Shown here in pieces: positions 27,822 to 36,436 of a stretch of 64,000 bases of DNA. Source of the stretch: Phycisphaerae bacterium (GTDB lineage: Bacteria; Planctomycetota; Phycisphaerae; Tepidisphaerales; Tepidisphaeraceae). Positions within the stretch are counted from its first letter, which is position 1; every line of letters begins with the position of its first letter. The position numbers and the translations under genes are program-made. The notes under the pieces were generated by a model that did no database searches, was not told the origin of the DNA, and worked only from the letters and a program-made list of their open reading frames with translations. Location of the stretch: assembly GCA_025936175.1 (NCBI GenBank), contig JAICTV010000001.1:58362-122361 (forward strand), read 5' to 3'.

Positions 27822-28853
27822 ATGCGAACGATTCTGGTCACCGGCGGCGCGGGATTCATCGGGGCGAACTTCGTCCGCATGCTCATTGAGCGCGGCGAGG
27901 ACGTGAAGCTCGTCGTCCTGGACAAGCTCACCTACGCGGGCAACCTCGGCAACATCAATGACCTGCTCGCCTCGCAGCCGGAGCGGCTGGTGTTCGTCAA
28001 AGGCGACATCTGCGACGGCGACGTCGTGCAGGCGATGTTCGACGATCACGGCTGCCGCGAGGTCGTGCACTTCGCCGCCGAGTCGCACGTGGATCGCAGC
28101 ATCCTCTCCTCCAGCCCGTTCATCCAGACCAACGTCGTCGGCACGCAGGTGCTGCTCGATGTCGCCAAAAGCAAGAACGCCGAGCGTTTCGTTCACGTGA
28201 GCACGGACGAAGTCTACGGCTCGCTGCCGGAGGACAAGCCGGAGATCAAGTTCGCCGAAGAGACGCCGATGGCGCCCAACTCGCCGTACAGCGCGAGCAA
28301 GGCGGCATCGGATTGTCTCGTCCGCGCCTATTTTCATACCTTCCACATGCCGGTGATGATGACGCGCTGCAGCAACAACTACGGGCCGTACCAGTTCCCC
28401 GAAAAAGCGCTCCCGCTGTTCATCACGAACCTGATGCAGGGGATGAAAATCCCGCTCTACGGCGACGGGTTGAACATCCGCGACTGGCTCTACGTCGAAG
28501 ACCACTGCCAGGCGATCTGGACGGTGCTCAACAAAGGCAAGGCGGGCGAGGTCTACAACATCGGGGGGAATAACGAGATGACCAACCGCGCCATCGTCGA
28601 CACGATCCTGCGCGAGATGGGGAGCAACTGGGACGACGGCGTGCAGTACGTCAAAGACCGGCCCGGTCACGATCGCCGCTACGCGATCGACGCCGGCAAG
28701 ATCAAGCGCGAGCTCGGCTGGGAGCCCAGGCACCGCTTCCACACCGCGATCAAGAAAACCATCCAGTGGTACAAGGACCACCAGGACTGGTGGCGGGCGA
28801 TCAAGAACGGCGAATACCTCAAGTACTACCAAACCCAGTACGCCGGGCGATGA
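27822..28853 (+). CDS. rfbB: dTDP-glucose 4,6-dehydratase
   Basis: Second step of dTDP-rhamnose synthesis. The 343-residue SDR has TGGAGFIGANFVRML, LDKLTYAGNLGNI, HFAAESHVDRSI, the catalytic STDEVYGSL and SPYSASKAASD (YxxxK), and RCSNNYGPYQFPEKALPLFI. The C-terminus with GYDDRRYAID-like RPGHDRRYAID fits RmlB. Length is normal. Its stop overlaps the next start (ATGA). Confidence 0.97.
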   Translation: MRTILVTGGAGFIGANFVRMLIERGEDVKLVVLDKLTYAGNLGNINDLLASQPERLVFVKGDICDGDVVQAMFDDHGCREVVHFAAESHVDRSILSSSPFIQTNVVGTQVLLDVAKSKNAERFVHVSTDEVYGSLPEDKPEIKFAEETPMAPNSPYSASKAASDCLVRAYFHTFHMPVMMTRCSNNYGPYQFPEKALPLFITNLMQGMKIPLYGDGLNIRDWLYVEDHCQAIWTVLNKGKAGEVYNIGGNNEMTNRAIVDTILREMGSNWDDGVQYVKDRPGHDRRYAIDAGKIKRELGWEPRHRFHTAIKKTIQWYKDHQDWWRAIKNGEYLKYYQTQYAGR

Positions 28854-29170
28854 ACCACGGCAGCGGCGCCTTCGTCATCGTCTTCATCGTGATCGTGCTG
28901 GCGATCGTGTCCATGAGCTGGACGTTCGCGCGATCCTCCTCCATCCTGGAGACGTGGGCGCGGGAGAACGGTTATCGGCTGCTGTCGAGCGAGTACCGCT
29001 GGCTCAGCAAGGGGCCGTACTTCTTCAGGACGAGCAAGGGACAGACGGTTTATCGCGTGAGCGTGCAGGATGCACAGGGCCGAACGCGCAGCGGCTTCGT
29101 GCGGTGCGGCAGTTGGATCTTCGGCCTGCTGTCGGACAAGGTCGACGTGCGGTGGGATGACGAGGCGTAG
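28850..29170 (+). CDS. Small membrane protein embedded in rhamnose operon
   Basis: A 106-residue protein overlapping the rfbB stop. Residues about 7-25 (FVIVFIVIVLAIVSMSW) are a single membrane helix, followed by a soluble domain with RENGYRLLSSEYRWL and VYRVSVQDAQGRTRSGFVRCGSW. No known family is recognised. Its tight overlap with rfbB and a 6-bp gap to rfbD indicate co-transcription. Confidence 0.7.
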   Translation: MNHGSGAFVIVFIVIVLAIVSMSWTFARSSSILETWARENGYRLLSSEYRWLSKGPYFFRTSKGQTVYRVSVQDAQGRTRSGFVRCGSWIFGLLSDKVDVRWDDEA

Positions 29171-29176
29171 AAGATC

Positions 29177-30067
29177 ATGAAGAGCCAGTTGTACGACAAG
29201 ATCGTCATCACCGGCGCGGGCGGGATGCTGGCGCGATCGCTCGCCGAGACGCTGAAGCAGCGCGGGGTCGATGCGATTCCTCTCGGACGTGCAGCGCTGG
29301 ACATCGCCGAGGAGAACTCCGTCCAGCACATGTTCCGCGAGCATCGGCCGACGCTCGTGCTGAACTGCGCGGCGCACACCAAGGTCGATCTGTGCGAAGA
29401 CGAGCCGGCCAAGGCGGACGCGATCAACGGCTACGCCGTCGGCACGCTCGCGATGCTCAGCCGCGAGTACGCTGCAACGCTCGTCCATTACAGCACCGAT
29501 TTCGTTTTCGACGGAAGCTCCAAGCGACCGTACCGCGTCGACGATCCGGTCCATCCGCTCTCGGCGTACGGCCGATCGAAGCTGCTGGGCGAGCAGCAGC
29601 TTCAGGCGAAGCCGCCGCAGCGCTGGCTGATCGTCCGCACCGCCTGGGCGTACGGCGTCGGCGGCGTGAACTTCCCGAAGATCATCGTCGATCGCGCCAG
29701 GCAGGGGCAGCCGCTGAAGGTCGTTGACGACGAGATCGGATCGCCCACATACACCCTCGATCTCGCGCAGGCGACGCTCGATCTGCTCGATCGCGATGCC
29801 AACGGCATCTGGCACGTCACCAACTCAAACCAGGTTAGCCGCTACGAGTATGCCAGGGCGATACTCGACGAATTCGCTTTGAAGACCGACCTGATGCCCA
29901 TTACCACGGCCGACTGGTTCAAGATCCGCCCGAAGCAGGCCCGCCGGCCCGCGTACAGCGTGCTGGACCTCGACCCGATCGCCAGGCTCGGCGGCAAACC
30001 AATGCGGCCGTGGCGAGAGGCGCTGCGGGCGTTCCACGAAGAGGTCGATCGCCGCGGCTCGTTCTAG
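29177..30067 (+). CDS. rfbD: dTDP-4-dehydrorhamnose reductase
   Basis: Final step of dTDP-L-rhamnose synthesis (NADPH reduction). The 296-residue SDR shows VITGAGGMLARSLAETL, VLNCAAHTKVDLCEDEPAKADAINGYAV, YSTDFVFDGSSKRPYRVDD, YGRSKLLGEQ (YxxxK) and RTAWAYGVGGVNFPK, standard for RmlD. Last gene of the rhamnose operon. Confidence 0.96.
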   Translation: MKSQLYDKIVITGAGGMLARSLAETLKQRGVDAIPLGRAALDIAEENSVQHMFREHRPTLVLNCAAHTKVDLCEDEPAKADAINGYAVGTLAMLSREYAATLVHYSTDFVFDGSSKRPYRVDDPVHPLSAYGRSKLLGEQQLQAKPPQRWLIVRTAWAYGVGGVNFPKIIVDRARQGQPLKVVDDEIGSPTYTLDLAQATLDLLDRDANGIWHVTNSNQVSRYEYARAILDEFALKTDLMPITTADWFKIRPKQARRPAYSVLDLDPIARLGGKPMRPWREALRAFHEEVDRRGSF

Positions 30068-30101
30068 GTCCGCTCGAAATACGCGCGGCGTTCGGAGAGA
30101 T

Positions 30102-30192
30102 GTCATCCTGAGCGGTACTCCGCAAAAGATCTGGCCGTGAAATGGGGGCAGCGTACCCTGGCACCCAGATGCTTCGGAGTACCTCAGCATGA
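30102..30192. repeat. Family C palindromic element (copy 3)
   Basis: GTCATCCTGAGCGGTACTCCGCAAAAGATCTGG on the left and CCAGATGCTTCGGAGTACCTCAGCATGAC on the right. It lies in the convergent gap between rfbD and the radical SAM gene. Confidence 0.8.
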
Positions 30193-30218
30193 CCCCGGGG
30201 GTATGTGACGCGGCTTCC

Positions 30219-31073
30219 TCACGCGGGGCCTGGATAGCTCTCGGCGACCAAACCGAGGTCGCGAACATTCGCGGCGATGGCATCGATGCGATCCTTCTCC
30301 AGCGGCGTCACGAATGCCTCTGCCGTCGCGCGGGCGACGGTGTAGACCTGCACGAGCTTGATCTGGCAGCCTTGCGACTTCAGCTCCCGCAGCCGCGCGA
30401 GGTAAGCATCGATCTCCGCGTCGGTCGGCGGCTGATCGTTGATTCGCATGAACATCGACTGAACGACGATCGGCCTCCGCCGGCCGGCGTCAAGGAGATT
30501 GTCGAGCACGCGCCGCAACGGCACCTTCGTCCGCTCGACTTGCCGGTAGTAGCCTTCGGTGCCGGCGTCGAGCTTCGCCCAGATCTCGCCGTGGTGCTGA
30601 TCGAGGTGTCGCAGAGCATCCCGCACGTCAGGGCGGTGCAGCAGCGTGGCGTTGGTGATCACGACGATCTTCACACCGCGTGCTTCGGCTCGGCGGAGCG
30701 AGTCGATGACGAGCTCGCATGCTTCGCCAAAGCGCGGATACGACGTCGGCTCGCCGTCGCCTGAGAAAGCGACGTCGTTCACCCGCCGCAATGTCACCGG
30801 CGTCGCGTCGAAGGGCTCCTGCTCGAATAGCCGGCCGCCCAGCGACAGTTGAAGCATGTCGTCGAGCTCCGCCCTCAGCAGCTTCAAATCCACCTCTGTG
30901 ACGGGCGGCGGCTTGGAGCGATCAACTGAGCAGTAGACGCAATCAAAGTTGCACGCCGCGTCGGGATTCAGGTTGATCCCGATCGATAGTCCTTTGCTCC
31001 GCCGGCTGAGAACCGGGTAGACGAAGCGGTTTCCTTTCCACGTGCGGGGGTGATGCTGGAACAACTTGCTCAT
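30219..31073 (-). CDS. Radical SAM protein
   Basis: A 284-residue iron-sulfur enzyme with the radical SAM cysteine motif CNFDCVYC at about residues 42-49. The SAM-binding GDGEPTSYP follows, then beta-strand VKIVVITNATLLHRP and AKLDAGTEGYYRQVERTK. The N-terminus (FQHHPRTWKGNRFVYPVLSRRSKGLSIGINLNP) and this pattern resemble the MoaA/wyosine-like radical SAM group. Substrate unknown. Nothing nearby on the minus strand continues its operon. Confidence 0.85.
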   Translation of the reverse strand: MSKLFQHHPRTWKGNRFVYPVLSRRSKGLSIGINLNPDAACNFDCVYCSVDRSKPPPVTEVDLKLLRAELDDMLQLSLGGRLFEQEPFDATPVTLRRVNDVAFSGDGEPTSYPRFGEACELVIDSLRRAEARGVKIVVITNATLLHRPDVRDALRHLDQHHGEIWAKLDAGTEGYYRQVERTKVPLRRVLDNLLDAGRRRPIVVQSMFMRINDQPPTDAEIDAYLARLRELKSQGCQIKLVQVYTVARATAEAFVTPLEKDRIDAIAANVRDLGLVAESYPGPA

Positions 31074-31130
31074 GAAGCTAGCGCTTCAAGTATCCCCGGG
31101 CGGCAGGACGTTGGAAGAAAACCGGCGCAT

Positions 31131-31160
31131 AAAAAAAGCCGACCCGGGCAAGGTCGGCTT
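31131..31160 (-). terminator. Strong Rho-independent terminator, minus strand
   Basis: On the minus strand: AAGCCGACC, 7-nt loop, GGTCGGCTT, then a run of seven T (A7 at 31131-31137 on the plus strand). The 9-bp stem is perfect. No protein gene to its right on the minus strand ends here; the radical SAM gene begins at 31073, to its left. Confidence 0.8.
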
Positions 31161-31600
31161 CGAATGGGGCTGGTGAAGGATTGTTCGGGTTGTGGGAGGG
31201 AACAACCCTTCACATCGGGGGGAAGAATGGGCAAAAGTTGGTAAAGATCCTTCGGCTCAGCCCTCACATACATTGGCTGTGCCGACGGAGAAGTGATAAC
31301 AATCCTCGTGCCTGTTCCAGCGCATTTTGCGAGGGCAAAACGTGGTGCGAGGAAAGCGGCGATAGATAAAGGATTTAAGCGCCCGTTATAGAAGTCGTGT
31401 CCCGGAACAGGGGGATCAGCACCAGCGGTTGTGGGGTGTCAAACTGGCCCGCTTGTCATAGCGCGGGGCGACAATTGACTCCTTCTGTCGCGGAGGATGC
31501 AGCGTCCCGTGATGATCGACCCGTCATGATTGATCGCTCAGTCATCGGCGCGGCTTGATTCTCGCCGCGCGTTCGGACACGTTACGCCCCGAAGTTCAAG

Positions 31601-31606
31601 CGGAGG
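31601..31606 (+). promoter_or_regulatory. Shine-Dalgarno deciding the hldD-like start
   Basis: CGGAGG followed 7 nt later by TTG at 31614 in the frame of the epimerase. It favours the TTG start just before RALVTGGAGFIGS over upstream starts. Confidence 0.6.
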
Positions 31607-31613
31607 TGCGCGC

Positions 31614-32549
31614 TTGCGAGCATTGGTGACCGGCGGAGCAGGTTTCATCGGATCAAACGTCGCCGCTCGCCTGGCGCGCGACCGCCACGACGTCACCGCC
31701 GCCGACAGTTTCCTCTCCGCCTCGTGGAGCAACCTCATCGATTTTGACGGCGACGTATTAACACTCATCGATCATGACGACGTGGAGTCAATGAAGCGGC
31801 TCGGGCGATTCGACCTGATCTTCCACCAGGCGAGCATCACCGGCGTGATCGCCGCCGACGGATCGACCACGGGTGATGCGCACCGCATGCTGCGGAACAA
31901 CGTGGAGACCTTCCGGGCGCTGCTCGACTGGGCGGTGGAGACCAAGGCGCGCGTGGTGTGGGCGAGCAGTTGCAGCATCTATGGCCGCGGCGCCGTGCCG
32001 ATGAAGGAATCGCAATCCCCTGACCCGCTCAACACCTACGCCTTCAGCAAGCTGTGCATGGAACGTCTCGCCAGGCGCTACGAGCAGACGCTCAGCCAGC
32101 CGATCGTCGGCCTGCGCTACAGCAACGTCTACGGCCCCGGCGAAGACCACAAGGGCCGCCTGGCCAGCATGATCCATCAGCTCGCCCGTCAGATGCGCGC
32201 GGGCAAACGCCCGCGGATATTCACGGCCGGGCAGCAGAAGCGCGACTTCGTCTACATCGACGACGTGGTCGAAGCCAACCTCGCCGCGGCCCGCGCGAAA
32301 GAGAGCGGCGTGTTCAACGCCGGCGCGGGACGGAGCTGGAGCTTCAACGAGGTTGTCGCGGAGTTGAACCGCGCGCTCAAGACCGATCTTCCGCCGGACT
32401 ATTTCGAAAACCCCTACGGCTTTACGCAGGACTGGACGGAGACGGACCAGTCGCTGGCGCGCGAGAAGCTCGGCTACGTCCCGAAATACGATCTCCGCGC
32501 CGGCATCGAGGCGTACCTGGCAAGCGGAAAGCTTGGCCTCTCCGCCTAG
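31614..32549 (+). CDS. NAD-dependent epimerase, HldD-like (ADP-heptose 6-epimerase family)
   Basis: A 311-residue extended SDR with RALVTGGAGFIGSNVAARLARD at the N-terminus. Its body matches ADP-L-glycero-D-manno-heptose-6-epimerase closely in places: YGRGAVPMKES, NTYAFSKLCMERLAR (YxxxK), VGLRYSNVYGPGEDHKGRLASM, KRDFVYIDDVVEANL, VFNAGAGRSWSFNEVV and DLPPDYFENPYGFTQDWTETD. In proteobacteria HldD makes the heptose of LPS inner core. That fits the kdsD and LptC-like genes here but is inference. Starts at TTG 31614. Confidence 0.8.
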   Translation: MRALVTGGAGFIGSNVAARLARDRHDVTAADSFLSASWSNLIDFDGDVLTLIDHDDVESMKRLGRFDLIFHQASITGVIAADGSTTGDAHRMLRNNVETFRALLDWAVETKARVVWASSCSIYGRGAVPMKESQSPDPLNTYAFSKLCMERLARRYEQTLSQPIVGLRYSNVYGPGEDHKGRLASMIHQLARQMRAGKRPRIFTAGQQKRDFVYIDDVVEANLAAARAKESGVFNAGAGRSWSFNEVVAELNRALKTDLPPDYFENPYGFTQDWTETDQSLAREKLGYVPKYDLRAGIEAYLASGKLGLSA

Positions 32550-32645
32550 GCGCGGGCGCGCGCCGCTAACGCGGACGGGCGGTCGTACCCTCTGCCGCGC
32601 CAGCGTTTGCGGCGCGTGTTTTTCGCGCGTACAACACGGGCAATC

Positions 32646-33602
32646 GTGCCCGACCTCTCCGTCCAACTCGCCGGTTTGAAACTCGCCAATCCGACGATGA
32701 CCTGCTCCGGCACGTGCGGGTACGCGTTCGAGTACGCGGACTTCATGGACCTCTCGCGCCTGGGGGCGTTCGTCACCAAGTCGATCACGCGCGAGGAGCG
32801 CAAGGGCAACGAGCCGACCCGCATCGTCGAGACCCGCGCGGGAATGCTCAACGCGATCGGGCTGGCGAATGTCGGGCTCGATCGCTTCCTCGCGGAGAAG
32901 GTCCCGCTGCTGGAGAAGATGCCGTGCCCGGTCATCGTGAACGTCGCGGGGCACAGCTACGACGACTACCTCGAGACGTGCAGCGCGATGACGTCGACCG
33001 GCTGCGTGCGCGCGGTCGAGCTGAACGTCTCGTGCCCGAACGTCTCGGACGGTCTGACCTTCGGCACGCATCCCGGCCGGCTCAAAGAGCTGGTCGCGGA
33101 AGTGAAGAAAGTGCTGCCCGCGAAGCCGCTGATCGTGAAGCTCTCGCCCAACGTCGAGGACATCACGCTGACCGCGCGCGGCGCGGTCGAAGGCGGGGCG
33201 GACATCCTCTCGCTCGTCAACACGTTCACCGCGATGTCGATCGACATCCACAAACGCCGTCCGCGGCTGGCGAACGTCACCGGCGGGCTGTCGGGCCCGG
33301 CGATCAAGCCGATCGCGGTGCACATGACCAGCCGCGTCTATCGCAACGTCGCGCGGCACGCGGGCGTGCCGATCATCGGCATGGGCGGCATCCAGACGTG
33401 GCAGGACGCGGCGGAGTTTATCCTCGCCGGCGCGACGGGGATTGGGATCGGCACCGCGCTGTTTGTCGATCCGGCGACGCCGAACAGGATCGTCGATGGT
33501 TTATCCGCGTGGCTCGAGAAGCAGGGGGTCGAGCGGCTGACGGATCTGGTCGGCGCGCTCGAGCTGCCGGGCGATGAGCCGCGGAAGACGCCGTATCCGT
33601 AA
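32646..33602 (+). CDS. pyrD: Dihydroorotate dehydrogenase, class 1B-like
   Basis: Oxidises dihydroorotate to orotate in pyrimidine synthesis (FMN enzyme). The 318-residue protein begins VPDLSVQLAGLKLANPTMTCSGTCGYAFEY, with SITREERKGNEPTRIVETRAGMLNAIGL, the active-site NVSCPN, KPLIVKLSPNVEDI, GGLSGPAIKPIAV and GMGGIQTWQDAAEFILAGA. The active-site Cys in place of Ser is typical of class 1. The GTG at 32646 is my start; a longer frame exists but without family sequence. No PyrK is nearby. Confidence 0.93.
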   Translation: MPDLSVQLAGLKLANPTMTCSGTCGYAFEYADFMDLSRLGAFVTKSITREERKGNEPTRIVETRAGMLNAIGLANVGLDRFLAEKVPLLEKMPCPVIVNVAGHSYDDYLETCSAMTSTGCVRAVELNVSCPNVSDGLTFGTHPGRLKELVAEVKKVLPAKPLIVKLSPNVEDITLTARGAVEGGADILSLVNTFTAMSIDIHKRRPRLANVTGGLSGPAIKPIAVHMTSRVYRNVARHAGVPIIGMGGIQTWQDAAEFILAGATGIGIGTALFVDPATPNRIVDGLSAWLEKQGVERLTDLVGALELPGDEPRKTPYP

Positions 33603-33659
33603 ATCGCGCACGAATGTCGCGTCGCAACGGACGAAGGAACGAGCGGCGCCGTCAATCCG

Positions 33660-33726
33660 AGATACGAAGTGCAAAGCGCAAAGCCCGGCACTTCGTACCG
33701 GGTCCCACCGCGCAGCGGTGGGCTTT
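33660..33726 (+). terminator. Family H inverted repeats with possible pyrD terminator
   Basis: TACGAAGTGC (33663-33672) pairs with GCACTTCGTA (33688-33697). A second hairpin, CCCACCGC (33704-33711) with GCGGTGGG (33715-33722), is followed by CTTT. The second could terminate pyrD and the convergent STAS gene on the other side. I recall the same two-hairpin string as a dispersed element in planctomycetes. Confidence 0.5.
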
Positions 33727-33764
33727 GTGCTGCGCGGCTCCCCGTCGCGCCGCGCGCCTCTCGA

Positions 33765-34100
33765 TCACGCGAGCGCTTCCTCGATCGTTCCGTGAATCGG
33801 GAAGACTTTCCCCAGGTTCGCTAATCTGAAACTGTCCGCGACGCTCTTTTGCATCGCCGCCAGTGCGACCTTGCCTCCCTGTTGCGCGATCTCGTTGCGG
33901 AAGCGCAGCAATGATCCCATCGCCATGCTGGAGACAAAACCGACGCCGGAGAGGTCGAGGACGACGAGCCTGGGTTGCAGGACCGTGAGCAGGTGAAGCT
34001 CGCGATCGAGCTCGTCGACCTGATCGACCGTCCCGTTGCCGCTGATCCGCGCCACGAGTCCGCGCGGCGTCTGCTCCGCCTGCACTTCTATTTTCGCCAA
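33765..34100 (-). CDS. STAS-domain protein (anti-sigma factor antagonist-like)
   Basis: A 111-residue single STAS domain, the fold of SpoIIAA/RsbV, which bind anti-sigma kinases and are switched by Ser phosphorylation. LRPRLVVLDLSGVGFVSSMAMGSLLRF-like sequence places a Ser-Ser pair where SpoIIAA has its phosphorylated Ser (DLSxVxxxSSxGL). The rest (GGKVALAAMQKSVADSFRLANLGKVFPI) matches the domain end. No cognate anti-sigma factor is adjacent. Confidence 0.9.
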   Translation of the reverse strand: MAKIEVQAEQTPRGLVARISGNGTVDQVDELDRELHLLTVLQPRLVVLDLSGVGFVSSMAMGSLLRFRNEIAQQGGKVALAAMQKSVADSFRLANLGKVFPIHGTIEEALA

Positions 34101-34171
34101 GACTTCCTCCCGTCGTGACCGATCGGTTGCGAAGGATACCGTCGCGCGGCAAATGATGTCGAGCGGTCGCG

Positions 34172-34216
34172 GTGAAAAGAAGCAGGGCGGGGACGACCCA
34201 CGATCGCCCCCGCCCC
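34172..34216 (-). terminator. Possible terminator of the coiled-coil gene
   Basis: GGGCGGGG (34185-34192) pairs with CCCCGCCC (34208-34215). Read on the minus strand it is followed by TGCTTCTTTTC. It lies about 25 bp past the stop of the gene at 34242-34547. Confidence 0.5.
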
Positions 34217-34241
34217 GGTGCTCTTTTCAAAAACGCGAAGT

Positions 34242-34547
34242 TTACGCGGCGAGACGGAGCTCCGGGTGGATCTCCGCGGGCGCGGCGAGGAACTGCGTCA
34301 GGTTCTCGAACGCGTCCTGCGTCGCGCTGGTCGGGACCTGCGTGCGCAGGGCCTCGATCTCGGTCCGGCAGGCGGCCAGCGCCTGCTCGGCCTGGGCGCG
34401 GGCGTTCATCTGACGCTGCACCTCGCGCTCGAGATCGACGATCTTGCGGCCCTGCTGCTTGATCGCGCTGATCAGCGTGATCTTCTGATTGGTCGCGTCA
34501 ACCAGGGCCTCGCGAGCCTGTTCCAGAATGTCAGCGGTAATCTTCAT
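34242..34547 (-). CDS. Small coiled-coil protein, unknown
   Basis: A 101-residue protein beginning MKITADILEQAREALVD, preceded by an excellent AGGAGG at 8 nt. Residues about 20-70 are strongly helical and coiled-coil-like (IKQQGRKIVDLEREVQRQMNARAQAEQALAACRTEIEALR). The C-terminus is short and hydrophobic-free. No family recognised; no membrane segment. Confidence 0.7.
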   Translation of the reverse strand: MKITADILEQAREALVDATNQKITLISAIKQQGRKIVDLEREVQRQMNARAQAEQALAACRTEIEALRTQVPTSATQDAFENLTQFLAAPAEIHPELRLAA

Positions 34548-34860
34548 CTTGAACCTCCTGGCAGAAAGACAAATGCGGCGACACCGACCGATAGTGCGGG
34601 CAAACGACGCTCGCACGGAGGTCTCTCAGACGAACGCAATCATCCGATAGCGGAAACAGCTTCCGCGGCGCCACCCCACTTGATTTACTTCGGCGGATGC
34701 GCGCGAGGGCTTGATGAAAGAAATGCCGTCGGGGAGATTTTTTTTCGCGCGAAATTCCACGCAATGTCATCCTGAGCGGTACTCCGCGAACGATCTCGGA
34801 GTCGAAGGGTTCTCCTGCTCCGAGATCCCTCGGAGTACCTCGGGATGACATGTCTGCAGA
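34548..34860. other. Intergenic region with family C copy
   Basis: Leader of the coiled-coil gene (SD AGGAGG near 34556) and the space behind the HtrA-like gene stop at 34861. Besides the family C element at 34766-34849 I see no gene. Confidence 0.5.
34766..34849. repeat. Family C palindromic element (copy 4)
   Basis: GTCATCCTGAGCGGTACTCCGCGAACGATCTCGG on the left, CCGAGATCCCTCGGAGTACCTCGGGATGAC on the right. It lies downstream of the HtrA-like gene. Confidence 0.8.
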
Positions 34861-36354
34861 TCAATAGTCGACTTTGAGAACAGCACGTCGTCGTCCGCGG
34901 TCGCGTTGAAATTCGACCAGGACGCGGGATTCCTTTGCTTTGACCGATTCGTCGTATAGCTTCTTAAACGCGTCGAGATCGGTGACTTCTTTTCCGTTGA
35001 CCGTGCGAATCACGTCGCCGCTCTGGAGCTGCGCCTTCGCCGCCGGATAGCCGTTGCTGAGGGTTGTAACGGTTACGCCGGTGTCGTCGTCGAGTTGATT
35101 TGCATTCGCGTAAGGCACCGTGACGTCGCGGACGCTCAGGCCCCAGGTCTTGAACTCGGCTTCTTCGCCGATCGCGCCTTCGAGCTTCTGTGTTTTGGCG
35201 TTGAGCGTAACGCTTTCGTGGCCGCGCTTGAGCAGCAGCTTGCAATCGGTGCCGACCGGGAGGTCCGCGATCATCCGCCGCGCGGACGCCAGCTCTTCGG
35301 GGAAGCGAACGTTGATGGCCCGATCGTTGATCTCCAGCAGGATGTCCTGCGTCTTGACGCCCGCCTTCTCCGCCGGCGAGTTGCGATCGACGCTGTTGAT
35401 CAGGACGCCCTTGTTCACGTCGATGTCGTAGAACGATTCGAGGTCCTGCAGCGGCTTGAGATCGATGCCGAGATCCGAGCGCTCGACGCGGCCCTTCTTG
35501 TCTTCGCCGGCGGTCTTGAGGATCGCGGCGATGACTTCCTTGGCGGTGTCGATGGGGATGGCGAAGTTGAGATTCTGCCCGCCGCCGCGCGTGTTGATGC
35601 CGACGACGCTTCCGGTCATGTCCACCAGCGGCCCGCCGGAGTTGCCCGGGTTGATCGGCGTGTCCATCTGGATCCAGTTGGAGAACTCGCCGGTCTCGTA
35701 GCCGTCGATGTCCAGCGCCTGATCGAAGACCTGGTTCGGATTGGAAATCACGCCGAGCGTGACGGTGCGGGCAAATCCGTGCGGCGTGCCGATGGCCATC
35801 ACGTTTTCGCACGGCTGAAGCGTCTGGCTCTTGCCCAGCGGCGCGAAGGCGAAGTCCGCCTTGCGTTTTTTCAGCTCGGCCATGTCCATCTGGATGATCG
35901 CCAGGTCCGTCCAGTGGTCGTCGCCGATTAACTTTGCGGGGACGCGCTCCTTGTTGGCGAGCGTGACGTAGATCTCGGCGGCGCGGCCGGCGACGTGATA
36001 GTTGGTCAGCACGCGGCCCTCTTTATCGATGATCACGCCGGACCCGATACCGCGCCGGAGCGTGCGCTTCCCCTCGGCGTAAACCTCCTGTGCAACATCG
36101 ATGCGGACGACGGCGGGGAAGACCTTGCGCGTGACGGCGGTGACGACGGCGGGCGTCGCCTCGGGGAAGACATCCCGCGCGCCCGTGACGGCAGTCTGCG
36201 TCGCCGAGGGCGCGGTCGTCGGCTTGGTCGCCGGGTGCGCCGTCGTCGGCCCGGGTTGCCGCACGCCGCCGCTCGAGGCGCAGCCCGCTGCAAGAAGAGA
36301 TAACGCGATGAGAATCTGTGTGACGCGCTGAACAGAAGATCGTCGTTGGGTCAT
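34861..36354 (-). CDS. HtrA/DegP-like serine protease lipoprotein with PDZ domains
   Basis: Exported trypsin-like protease with regulatory PDZ domains, probably for envelope protein quality control. From the ATG at 36354 (497 residues) there is a signal peptide ending in the lipobox LLAAGC, so a lipoprotein is likely; an ATG 15 bp upstream is also possible. The catalytic triad is intact: His in NYHVAGRA (about residue 120), Asp in HWTDLAII (about 150) and Ser in PGNSGGPLV (about 239). Two PDZ-like regions follow, near residues 290-380 (AEKAGVKTQDILLEIN) and 415-480 (LQSGDVIRTVNGKEVTD). A Thr/Pro linker follows the lipobox. Confidence 0.93.
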   Translation of the reverse strand: MTQRRSSVQRVTQILIALSLLAAGCASSGGVRQPGPTTAHPATKPTTAPSATQTAVTGARDVFPEATPAVVTAVTRKVFPAVVRIDVAQEVYAEGKRTLRRGIGSGVIIDKEGRVLTNYHVAGRAAEIYVTLANKERVPAKLIGDDHWTDLAIIQMDMAELKKRKADFAFAPLGKSQTLQPCENVMAIGTPHGFARTVTLGVISNPNQVFDQALDIDGYETGEFSNWIQMDTPINPGNSGGPLVDMTGSVVGINTRGGGQNLNFAIPIDTAKEVIAAILKTAGEDKKGRVERSDLGIDLKPLQDLESFYDIDVNKGVLINSVDRNSPAEKAGVKTQDILLEINDRAINVRFPEELASARRMIADLPVGTDCKLLLKRGHESVTLNAKTQKLEGAIGEEAEFKTWGLSVRDVTVPYANANQLDDDTGVTVTTLSNGYPAAKAQLQSGDVIRTVNGKEVTDLDAFKKLYDESVKAKESRVLVEFQRDRGRRRAVLKVDY

Positions 36355-36436
36355 CGGTGTGGATAACATGCGCGAATCCTGTCGATGTCGCAACGCCGGC
36401 GATGCGCCGCGCCGGCTCTGGCGTATGGTGCGGATC

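Larger units (their letters stand above)
31074..31613. other. 540-bp intergenic region, possible minus-strand RNA gene
   Basis: No convincing protein gene lies here. It contains a strong minus-strand terminator (31131-31160), a plus-strand GGGTTGT/ACAACCC hairpin near 31187-31208, a TTTTGC-GAGG-GCAAAA hairpin near 31325-31340, and a 10-bp near-perfect stem CGGCTCAGCC/GGCTGTGCCG near 31254-31286. On the minus strand TTGACA occurs at 31442-31437 and TATAAC at 31391-31386, but their spacing (about 45 bp) is too wide to form one promoter. I suspect a non-coding RNA of roughly 200-250 nt on the minus strand; I could not assign it to 6S, RNase P, SRP or tmRNA. Confidence 0.45.

Noticed and set aside
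31074..31613. RNase P RNA, tmRNA or SRP RNA
   Set aside because: GAGGAAAG appears near 31349, but the rest of the RNase P core, the tmRNA ends and the SRP tetraloop region are absent.
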